Part shown: positions 8,548 to 17,900 of the stretch, one piece after another
How positions within the stretch are numbered: position 1 is the stretch's first letter
Layout: each line of letters begins with the position of its first letter
Source: Metapseudomonas otitidis
GTDB taxonomy: Bacteria; Pseudomonadota; Gammaproteobacteria; Pseudomonadales; Pseudomonadaceae
Length of the DNA stretch: 64,000 nucleotides
NCBI RefSeq assembly: GCF_900111835.1
Contig: NZ_FOJP01000008.1
Span: 124,001 to 188,000 of the forward strand
Direction of reading: 5' to 3'
Program-made: the position numbers and the translations under genes
The notes under the pieces: generated by a model
The model's input: the letters and a program-made list of their open reading frames with translations, nothing else
What the model was told of the DNA's origin: nothing
The model's database searches: none

Positions 8548-10289
8548 TCTTGGTTTTCCTGGCGGCGTTGCTGTTCGTACCAGAACTTGCGGCGCAGCAG
8601 TTCGGCGGGGTCGTCGGGAATCTGTCGCAGCCACTGCTCCAGGGACTGGCGGCGTTCGTCGCCCAGGGGCTCGTGCTCGCTGTCCAGCGCTTGTGGCTCG
8701 CCGTCCGGTTCGGCGGGCTGGGCGTTGGCTGCCTGCTGGTCCTGGCCGCCGGCGCCCTGGCCGTTCTTCTGTTCGGCCTCCGCGGCCTGCGAATCCTGGC
8801 CGGTTTCGGGCTTGGTGTCCTGCTCCGCCGGCTGGGGCGTGCCCTTGGGTGCGTCCTGGGCAGCGTCGTCCTGGCCGGCCTGTTGCTGCTGTGGCTGCGA
8901 GGTGGGCTGGGGCTGCTCGGCCTGGGCCTGGCGCTGCTTCAGCAGCTCCTCCACCAGGGCCTTGTTCTTCAGCGCCGGCTGCAGGTCGGGCTGGCGCTCC
9001 AGGGCCGAATCGTAGGCATCCAGCGCGGCTTCCAGTTGCTCGGCCTTGGCCAGGGCGTTGCCCCGGTTGTAGTGATCGGCGGCGCTGTCGCCGGCGGCGA
9101 AGCGCTCCGCCGCCTCGCCGTACTGGCCGGCCTGGTAGAGGGCATAGCCCTGCCAGGCACGGTCCTGGAAGCGCTGCGCGGCCTCTGCCGGCTGTTGCGC
9201 TTCCAGCAGGCGCTGGCCCTGCTGGTCGGCCCGCAGCCAAAGGTCGTCCAGCTCGAAGGCCAGGGCCGGGCGGGGCAGCACGAAGAACAGCGGCAGGCAG
9301 AAGATCCAGCCCCGGCGGCCGGCGCAGGCGGCGATCAGCAGCAGCGGCAGCAGCAGCCAGTGGCCCTGGTCGGCCCAGGCCTCCAGGCGGGTGGTCTCGC
9401 CGCTGTCGCGCAGGGTGGTGGCGCCGCCGAGCAGGCCGAGGTTGCGCAGGTCGCGCTCGTCCACCCGGGCCGTGGCGTACTTGCCGCCCAGGTCGCTGGC
9501 GAAGCGCTTGAGCCCCGGTGCGTCCAGGCGCGGCAGGAGGATGGCGCCCTGGGCGTCCTTGAGGAAGCCGCCGTTGTCTTGGGCGATGGGCGCGCCCTGG
9601 GCGGTGCCGATGCCGAGGATCGACAAGCGGCCGCTGCGCGAGCCGAGGGCCTTGCGGATGCCGTTGCGCTCGGCCTCGCTGAGGCCATTGGTGATCAGCA
9701 GCAACCGGCCCTGGCCGCGCGCGCCCTGTTCCAGCAGCGCCAGGGCCTTCTGCACCGCCAGGTCGGCGCGCTGGCCGGGCTCGGGCATGATCGCCGGCTT
9801 GAGGGCGTCCAGCAGGTTGCCGGCGGTCATCAGGTCGTCCGACAGCGGCACCAGGCTGTGGGCGCTGCCGGCGTAGACGACGATGGCCGTCTGCGCGTCG
9901 CGGCGGGCGTCCAGCAGGTCGCGCAGCTTGCGCTTGGCGTGTTCCAGGCGGCTGGGCGGCACGTCGCCGGCGAGCATCGAGGGGGTCAGTTCGAGAATCA
10001 CCACCAGCGGGTCGGCGCGCTTCTGGGTGCTTTGCTCCACCCGCTGCCAGCTGGGGCCGAGCAGCGCTAGCAGGCCCAGCAACCAGGCCAGGCCGAGGGC
10101 GATCCACGGCAGCCGGCTGCCGCGCTGGCGCCCGCCACCCAGCAGCCAGGGCTGGAAATGCAGCGGCAGCAACTGCTGCCAACGGCCGGTGCGGCGTTCG
10201 CGGTGCAGCAGTTGCCAGAGCAGCCACAGCAGCAGGGGCAGCAGTAGCAGCCACAGCGGGCGCGACCAGTGGGGCCAGAGTTCGCTCAT
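8544..10289 (-). CDS. BatB/BatC fusion: membrane vWA domain plus TPR region
   Basis: A 581-residue protein. Two membrane helices (about residues 11-28 and 62-79) precede a von Willebrand A domain (about 94-290). A further membrane pair follows near 310-340, then TPR-like helices (about 350-445) and a Gln/Ala/Glu/Pro-rich low-complexity tail. It combines BatB and BatC, which are separate in other bacteria. The metal-site motif is ELTPS (Glu100, Thr102, Ser104) rather than DxSxS, and the third-loop Asp is Asn201 (ITNG), so metal binding is doubtful. Start and stop overlap both neighbours by four bases. Confidence 0.88.
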   Translation of the reverse strand: MSELWPHWSRPLWLLLLPLLLWLLWQLLHRERRTGRWQQLLPLHFQPWLLGGGRQRGSRLPWIALGLAWLLGLLALLGPSWQRVEQSTQKRADPLVVILELTPSMLAGDVPPSRLEHAKRKLRDLLDARRDAQTAIVVYAGSAHSLVPLSDDLMTAGNLLDALKPAIMPEPGQRADLAVQKALALLEQGARGQGRLLLITNGLSEAERNGIRKALGSRSGRLSILGIGTAQGAPIAQDNGGFLKDAQGAILLPRLDAPGLKRFASDLGGKYATARVDERDLRNLGLLGGATTLRDSGETTRLEAWADQGHWLLLPLLLIAACAGRRGWIFCLPLFFVLPRPALAFELDDLWLRADQQGQRLLEAQQPAEAAQRFQDRAWQGYALYQAGQYGEAAERFAAGDSAADHYNRGNALAKAEQLEAALDAYDSALERQPDLQPALKNKALVEELLKQRQAQAEQPQPTSQPQQQQAGQDDAAQDAPKGTPQPAEQDTKPETGQDSQAAEAEQKNGQGAGGQDQQAANAQPAEPDGEPQALDSEHEPLGDERRQSLEQWLRQIPDDPAELLRRKFWYEQQRRQENQE

Positions 10290-11314
10290 GAACGCCTCCA
10301 GCGGCTGCGGGCCCAGGCCAGCCCCTGCTGGGGCAGGTCGGGCCAGAGTTCACGGGCGATCAGTACCAGGCTCAGCAGCAACGCCAGCCCCAGCGGCCAG
10401 CAGTACAGCGCCAGGGCCGGGCGTGCCTGGCTGGGCAGCTGGCTCACTGGTTCGAGGGTGTCCAGTGCCAGCTCGATCTCGGTCAGCTCCTGGCTGGAGC
10501 GGGCGCGGAAGTACTGGCCGCCGGTCTGCTCGGCGATCTGCCGCAGGGTCGGCTCGTCCAGGTCCAATGCCGGGTTGAGGCCGAACAGGCCGAGCATGCC
10601 GCCCTGCTCGGGGTCGGCGCCGATGCCGATGGTGTAGATCTTCACGCCTTCCTCGGCGGCCAGGCGCGCGGCGGTCAAGGGCTCGATCTGGCCGCCGGTG
10701 TTGGCGCCGTCGGTCACCAGCACCAGCACGCGGCTGTTGGCCGGGCGCTGGCGCAGGCGCTTCACCGCCAGGCCGATGGCGTCGCCGATGGCGGTGTTCT
10801 TGCCGGCGATGCCGATCAGCGCCTCGTCCAGCCACACGTGCACGGTCTGCCGGTCGAAGGTCAGCGGTGCCTGCAGGTAGGCCTGGCTGCCGAAGAGGAT
10901 CAGGCCGATGCGGTCGCCCACCCGGCCGTCGATGAACTCGCCCATCAGGTGCTGCACCAGCGCCAGGCGGCTGACCGGCTTACCGTCCAGCTGCATGTCG
11001 GCGTAGTCCATGGAGCCGGACACATCCACCGCCACCAGCAGGTCGCGGCCGCTGGCCGGTAGCGGCTGCGGCTCGCCCACCCACTCGGGGCGTGCGGCGG
11101 CGCACAGCAGTAGCAGCCAGAGCAGGGCGAAGGGCGCCTGCTGGCGCCAGGCCGGCAGGTTGGCCCGGGCGCGGCGCCCGGCCAGGGTTTCCAGTTCGCC
11201 GAGGAAGCTCACCTTCAGCGCCGCCTCGCCGCTGTCGGCCGGCGGCAGCAGCACCCGCAGCAGCCAGGGCAGCGGCGCCAGCAGGAAGATCCAGGGCCAG
11301 GCCAGTTCAAACAT
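10286..11314 (-). CDS. batA: BatA family membrane vWA protein
   Basis: A 342-residue protein with an amino-terminal membrane helix pair (about 5-20 and 60-75), a von Willebrand A domain with an intact metal site (VDVSGSM, and Asp in VTDGANTGG), and a carboxy-terminal membrane helix (ALYCWPLGLALLLSLVLIA). Its vWA domain should face the cytoplasm, where MoxR acts. It overlaps the DUF4381 gene upstream by 8 bases and the BatB/C gene downstream by 4. Unlike its BatB/C neighbour, all metal-site residues are present. Confidence 0.92.
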   Translation of the reverse strand: MFELAWPWIFLLAPLPWLLRVLLPPADSGEAALKVSFLGELETLAGRRARANLPAWRQQAPFALLWLLLLCAAARPEWVGEPQPLPASGRDLLVAVDVSGSMDYADMQLDGKPVSRLALVQHLMGEFIDGRVGDRIGLILFGSQAYLQAPLTFDRQTVHVWLDEALIGIAGKNTAIGDAIGLAVKRLRQRPANSRVLVLVTDGANTGGQIEPLTAARLAAEEGVKIYTIGIGADPEQGGMLGLFGLNPALDLDEPTLRQIAEQTGGQYFRARSSQELTEIELALDTLEPVSQLPSQARPALALYCWPLGLALLLSLVLIARELWPDLPQQGLAWARSRWRRS

Positions 11315-11801
11315 GCTTGCGAATCCAGGTTTCGACGGCCTGGTGCAGGCCGGCGATGGCCTTGTCGTCGAGTTTGCACTGCGGGCGGTAGGCGCCCTCC
11401 ACCAGCACCATCCAGCGGGTCAGGCCGGCGGCGGGGCAGCGGTTGTCCAGGTAGGCCAGCCAGGCGCGGCCGTTCAGGGTCAGCACCTGGGCATCGGGGT
11501 AGCGCTGCCGGCACAGGCGCTTGAGCAGCGCATTGAGCTGCTGCAGCCAGGGGCCGGCATGGGCGCCGTCGTAGGGCTTGGCCAGTTGTGCCAACTCCTG
11601 CAGCGCGGCCTCGCGCATCGGGTCCAGGGGCTGGGCCTGCTCGGCCTCATGGCGCTGCCGCGACAGCCGCCGGGCCAGGCGCCAGGCGCCCCAGGCCAGC
11701 AGCGGCAGCAGCACGGCGAGCAGCCACCAGCCCGGCGCCGGGGGCCAGAACGGCACGGGCGGCGGGGCGATCAGGGGTTCGAGCTGGTCCAACGGGTTCA
11801 T
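11307..11801 (-). CDS. DUF4381 domain-containing membrane protein
   Basis: A 164-residue protein: a Pro-rich start, one membrane helix at about residues 26-46 (WWLLAVLLPLLAWGAWRL) and a helical cytoplasmic domain. This is the DUF4381 layout, found almost only in moxR-bat operons between the DUF58 and BatA genes. It overlaps both neighbours (4 and 8 bases). Function unknown; a scaffold between MoxR/DUF58 and the membrane vWA proteins is inferred from position only. Confidence 0.88.
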   Translation of the reverse strand: MNPLDQLEPLIAPPPVPFWPPAPGWWLLAVLLPLLAWGAWRLARRLSRQRHEAEQAQPLDPMREAALQELAQLAKPYDGAHAGPWLQQLNALLKRLCRQRYPDAQVLTLNGRAWLAYLDNRCPAAGLTRWMVLVEGAYRPQCKLDDKAIAGLHQAVETWIRKHV

Positions 11802-12730
11802 CGCCGCGCCCCGCGCTGCAGGTGGTCGCGCAACTGGTCGACCATCTCTTCCTGGGTGGACAGCGGCAGCAGCAGCACCCCCAGGCGCAGGGCCAGGCGT
11901 TGCCAGCGGGCGCGGCGGGCCTCGCCCTGTTCGCGGTAGGCCTGGCGCAGCTCGGGGTTGTGGGTGTCCAGCTCCAGCTGGGCGCCCAGCTCGCTGAAGC
12001 GCAGCAGGCCGGCAGCCGGCAGCGCGTGGTCGAGGGGGTCGGACAGCGGCAGCAGGATCAGGTCGGTGTGCCGGGCCAGCAGCGCCAGTTGCTGCTCGGC
12101 GGTGTCCGAGAGGGTGCGCTCGTCACACAGAATCACCACCAGGCTGCCGGGGCGCAGCACCTCGCGGGCGCGGCGCAGGGCAAGGCTGAAGCCTTCGCGG
12201 GGCGTCGCCTGCGGGGTGACCAGGCCTTGGTTGGCGCGCACCAGGCGGTTGAGCAGTTGCAGCAGGCTCTGCTTGCTGCGGCGGGGCTTGATCTCGTGGT
12301 GCTCGGCGTCGCTGAAGACCAGCCCGCCGATGCGGTCGTTGTGGCCCAGGGCGGCCCAGCCGATGAGGCTGGCGGCGTGGGCGGCGAGCACCGACTTGAA
12401 CATCCGCCCGGAGCCGAAGAACAGCCGCTGGCTCTGCTCGACGACGATGAACACCGGGCGCTCGCGCTCCTCGTGGAACAGCTTGGTGTGGGGCTCCTGG
12501 GTGCGTGCGGTGACGCGCCAGTCGATGGTGCGCACGTCGTCGCCCGGCTGGTACACGCGCACCTGGTCGAAGTCGACCCCGCGCCCGCGCAGCTTGGAGT
12601 GGTGCAGGCCGATCAGCGGGCTGCGCCGTGAGGGCGTGGAGAACAGCTGCACCTCGCGCACGCGGTGGCGGATCTCGATCAGCTCGGCGAGGCTGACCTG
12701 CACGCCGGGGACGGCTGCCGGGCTGGTCAT
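11798..12730 (-). CDS. DUF58 domain-containing protein
   Basis: A 310-residue soluble protein with the DUF58 core, seen in GRGVDFDQVRVYQPGDDVRTIDWRVTART, a hallmark stretch whose key residues are the Gly-Asp-Asp and the Asp-Trp. The carboxy-terminal half is vWA-like, with SLVVILCDERTL. It lies 4 bases after moxR and overlaps the DUF4381 gene. It probably acts with the MoxR ATPase as a chaperone-like pair. Confidence 0.92.
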   Translation of the reverse strand: MTSPAAVPGVQVSLAELIEIRHRVREVQLFSTPSRRSPLIGLHHSKLRGRGVDFDQVRVYQPGDDVRTIDWRVTARTQEPHTKLFHEERERPVFIVVEQSQRLFFGSGRMFKSVLAAHAASLIGWAALGHNDRIGGLVFSDAEHHEIKPRRSKQSLLQLLNRLVRANQGLVTPQATPREGFSLALRRAREVLRPGSLVVILCDERTLSDTAEQQLALLARHTDLILLPLSDPLDHALPAAGLLRFSELGAQLELDTHNPELRQAYREQGEARRARWQRLALRLGVLLLPLSTQEEMVDQLRDHLQRGARR

Positions 12731-12734
12731 GGCG

Positions 12735-13694
<960 letters not shown>

Positions 13695-13846
13695 CGTCGG
13701 GCTCGCTCGGGGTGGACGGGGGCAGCCTGGGCCCTCGGAGAAGGCGGGGTACTTTAATCCAAGCAGAGGTCGGCGGCCTAGGCGAGTACGCGAGCGCGCG
13801 TCGAAATCGTGACGGGCCGAGCGCTGTGCGCCCGGCCCGTTAGGGC

Positions 13847-14593
13847 TCAGGCGATCAGTTCGACCTGGCCGCTGGCCAGCCGGTAGACGCCGCCCACCAC
13901 CTTCAGGCGGCCTTCGGCGACGGCGTCGCGCAGCAGGGTGGAGCGCTCGGTGAGCTGCTTGAGGTTGTCCCGCACGTTCTGCGCGATGGCGTTGTCCAGG
14001 GCATTGCCCTCGTGCTTGAGCACCGCCTTCGCCGACGGCGCGATGGCCGCCGCCAGGGCCTGGATGTGGCCGGGGTAGCGGGCACCGTCGCGGGCCACCT
14101 TGAGGCCGGCTTCCACGGCGCCGCAGCCTTCGTGGCCCAGCACCATCGGCAGCGGGATGCCGAGCACGGCCACGCCGTATTCCAGGCTGGCCAGGCCGTC
14201 TTCATTGACGATGTTGCCGGCCACGCGCACGGCGAAGAGGTCGCCCCGCGCGGTGTCGAAGGCGTACTCCGGGGCGATGCGCGAATCGGCGCAGCTCAGC
14301 ACCGCCGCGTAGGGGTTCTGGGCCGACACCAGCGCCTCGCGCTCGGTGAGGAAGTCGTGGCGGCGGGTCAGGCCTTCCACGTAGCGCTGGTTGCCCTGCA
14401 TCAGGCGGTCCAGCGCTGCGTCGGGTGCCAGGCGGTTCTGCGGCTTGGGCGGCGGTGCAGCCGGGTCGGCGGCCAGGGCCGTCTGGCTCAGCAGGGGCAC
14501 GGCGGCGACGGCCGCGGCGGTCATGCCGGCCAGGCGCAGGAAGCGCCGGCGCTCGGGGCGATCAGGGGTGTGGGGTTCGTGGCAGGTGCACAT
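13847..14593 (-). CDS. exported beta-carbonic anhydrase (Tat signal)
   Basis: A 248-residue beta-class carbonic anhydrase. The start at 14593 is preferred because it places a twin-arginine signal, PERRRFLRLAGM, near the amino terminus and follows a GGAG site; an ATG 48 bases upstream would only add a Pro-rich leader. Zinc ligands are Cys in LSCADSR, with His and Cys in GHEGCGAVEA. Tat export with a folded, zinc-loaded enzyme suggests a periplasmic enzyme interconverting CO2 and bicarbonate. It is a single gene between moxR (same strand) and divergent gdhB. Confidence 0.9.
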   Translation of the reverse strand: MCTCHEPHTPDRPERRRFLRLAGMTAAAVAAVPLLSQTALAADPAAPPPKPQNRLAPDAALDRLMQGNQRYVEGLTRRHDFLTEREALVSAQNPYAAVLSCADSRIAPEYAFDTARGDLFAVRVAGNIVNEDGLASLEYGVAVLGIPLPMVLGHEGCGAVEAGLKVARDGARYPGHIQALAAAIAPSAKAVLKHEGNALDNAIAQNVRDNLKQLTERSTLLRDAVAEGRLKVVGGVYRLASGQVELIA

Positions 14594-14928
14594 GGCAGGT
14601 GCTCCGGTGGGAAAGGGGAGTGGCGAGTCTAGGGGGCACACCGGTCCTGTCGCTGTGGGCGCGCTGTAGGCGCTGCCGAAGCGCTCGTGTCGTCCTCCTT
14701 CCGTGAACCCTGTCGGCTTGCTGAAGGCGGCTGTCCGAGATTGACCGAATATGTCGCAGGACTAAAAGCGTCGCACCGGGTGCCGCCCTTAATCTGTCCG
14801 CGAGGATGACTGCCCGGTCCCAAGCGGTTCCGGCCCGTCACACTGCCTGAATCTCCTCCTGATCCATCACCGCGCGAATAAGCGTTCTACGCTTAACCCC
14901 CAACAACAGAGCCAAGCGGAGCACAACC
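14594..14928. other. divergent control region between carbonic anhydrase and gdhB
   Basis: No gene is seen. TTGACC at 14741-14746 followed after 16 bases by TAAAAG is a weak sigma-70-like candidate for gdhB. TAAGCG and CGCTTA form a 6-bp dyad at 14879-14895, close enough to the gdhB start to serve as an operator. AGCGGAGC precedes the gdhB ATG as ribosome site. Confidence 0.4.
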
Positions 14929-17900
14929 ATGGCGTTCTTCACCGCGGCCAGCAAAGCCGACTTCCAGCATCAACTGCAGGTGGCACTGGCGCAGCACGTC
15001 AGCGAGCAGGTCTTGCCACAAGTAACCCTGTTCGCCGATCAGTTCTTCGGCATCATCGCCCTCGACGAACTCACCCAGCGGCGCCTGTCCGACCTGGTGG
15101 GCTGCACCCTGTCGTCGTGGCGCCTGCTGGAACGCTTCGATCCCGCCAAGCCCCAGGTCCGCGCGTTCAACCCGGATTACGAGAAGCACGGCTGGCAGTC
15201 CACCCACACCGCTGTCGAAGTGCTGCACCCGGACATCCCCTTCCTGGTGGACTCGGTGCGCATGGAGCTGAACCGCCGCGGCTACAACATCCACACCCTG
15301 CAGAACAGCGTGCTCAGCGTGCGCCGCGACAAGAAGGGCGCGCTGCAGGAAGTGCTGCCCAAGGGCACCCAGGGCAAGGACGTGCAGCAGGAATCGCTGA
15401 TGTTCCTGGAGATCGACCGGGTTGCCGCCCCCGCCGCCCTCAAGGCGCTGGAGAAGGCCCTGGAAGACGTGCTGGGCGAGGTGCGCGTCGCCGTCGCCGA
15501 CTTCAAGCCCATGACCGCCAAGGCCCGCGAACTGCTGGCCTGGCTGGACAAGGCCAAGCTGAAGGTGGACCCGGCCGAGCTTGCCGAGGTGAAGGTCTTC
15601 ATGAACTGGCTGGTGGACAACAACTTCACCTTCCTCGGCTACGAGGAGTTCACCGTGGTGGACGAGGGCGAGGCCGGCGGCCACCTGGTCTATGACGAGC
15701 AGTCCCTGCTGGGCGTCTCGCGCCTGCGCCGCGCCGGCCTGAGCAAGGCCGACCTGCACGTCGAGCGGGAAGCCGTCGACTACCTGCGCGGCCCGGTGCT
15801 GCTGTCCTTCGCCAAGGCCGCCGAGCCGAGCCGCGTGCACCGCCCCGCCTACCCGGACTTCGTCTCCATCCGCGAGCTGGACGCCAAGGGCCGGGTGGTC
15901 AAGGAATGCCGCTTCATGGGCCTGTACACCTCCGCCGTGTACGCCGACAGCGTCACCCGCATCCCCTACATCCGTGGCAAGGTCGCCGAGATCCAGCGTC
16001 GCTCCGGCTTCGACCCCCGCGCCCACCTGGGCAAGGAGCTGGGCCAGGTGCTGGAAGTGCTGCCCCGCGACGACCTGTTCCAGACCCCGGTGGACGACCT
16101 GTTCGCCACCGCCATGGCCATCGTGCAGATGCAGGAGCGCAACAAGATCCGCCTGTTCCTGCGCCGCGACCCCTACGGCCGCTTCGCCTACGCCCTGGCC
16201 TACGTCCCGCGTGACGTCTACTCCACCGAGACCCGGGTGAAGATCCAGCAGATCCTCATGGAGCGCCTGCAGGCGACCGACTGCGAGTTCTGGACCTTCT
16301 TCTCCGAATCCGTGCTGGCCCGCGTGCAGTTCATCCTGCGCCTGGACCCGAAGAACAAGGCCGTGGTCGACCCCGTGCGCCTGGAGAAGGAGGTCATCCA
16401 GGCCTGCCGTTCCTGGAAGGACGACTACGCCAGCCTGATCAACGAAACCTTCGGCGAGGCCAAGGGCACCCGTGTGCTGGCCGACTTCCCGAAAGGCTTC
16501 CCCGCCGGCTACCGCGAGCGCTTCGCCGCGCACTCGGCGGTGGTCGACATGCAGCACCTGTACAGCCTGTCCGAGCAGCGCCAGCTGGTGATGAGCTTCT
16601 ACCAGCCGCTGACCCAGGGCGAGCAGCTGCTGCACTGCAAGCTCTACCACGCTGACACGCCGCTGCCGCTGTCCGACGTGCTGCCGATCCTGGAGAACCT
16701 CGGCCTGCGCGTGCTGGGCGAGTTCCCCTACCGCCTGACCCGCCAGGACGGCCGTGAATTCTGGATCCACGACTTCGCCTTCACCGCCGCTGCCGGTGTC
16801 GAGGTGGACATCCAGGAACTCAACGACACCCTGCAGGACGCCTTCGTCCACATCGTCGGCGGCGACGCCGAGAACGACGCCTTCAACCGCCTGGTGCTGA
16901 CCGCCTCCATGCCCTGGCGCGACGTGGCCCTGCTGCGTGCCTACGCCCGCTACCTGAAGCAGATCCGCCTGGGCTTCGATCTGTCCTACATCGCCAGCAC
17001 CCTGCTCAACCACACCAACATCGCCAAGGAACTGGTGCGGCTGTTCAAGACCCGCTTCTACCTGGCCCGCAAGCTCTCCGCCGACGACCTGGAAGACAAG
17101 CAGCAGAAGCTCGAACAGGCCATCCTCGGCGAGCTGGACAACGTCGCCGTGCTCAACGAGGACCGCATCCTGCGGCGCTACCTCGACCTGATCAAGGCGA
17201 CCCTGCGCACCAACTTCTACCAGCCCGACGCCAACGGCCAGAACAAGGGCTACTTCAGCTTCAAGCTGAGCCCGCGGCTGATCCCCGACATCCCGCGTCC
17301 GGTGCCCAAGTTCGAGATCTTCGTCTACTGCCCGCGCGTGGAAGGCGTGCACCTGCGCTTCGGCGACGTCGCCCGGGGCGGCCTGCGCTGGTCCGACCGC
17401 GAGGAAGACTTCCGCACCGAAGTGCTGGGCCTGGTCAAGGCGCAGCAGGTGAAGAACGCCGTCATCGTGCCCATGGGCGCCAAGGGCGGCTTCATCCCCC
17501 GGCGCCTGCCGGTGGGCGGCAGCCGTGACGACATCCAGGCCGAGGCCATCGCCTGCTACCGCATCTTCATCAGCGGCCTGCTGGACATCACCGACAACCT
17601 CAAGGACGGCCAGGTGGTACCGCCGGCCAACGTGGTGCGCCACGACGCCGACGACCCCTACCTGGTGGTGGCGGCCGACAAGGGCACCGCGACCTTCTCC
17701 GACATCGCCAACGGCATCGCCCAGGAATACGGCTTCTGGCTGGGCGACGCCTTCGCCTCCGGCGGCTCCGCCGGTTACGACCACAAGGGCATGGGCATCA
17801 CCGCCAAGGGCGGCTGGGTCTCGGTGCAGCGGCACTTCCGCGAGCACGGCATCGACGTGCAGAAGGACAACTTCACCGTCATCGGCATCGGCGACATGGC

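Noticed and set aside
8550-10353. Extension of the batD frame far upstream, giving a 1147-residue protein
   Set aside because: The extra part is an out-of-frame reading of the batB/C and batA genes. The signal peptide at 8547 marks the true start.
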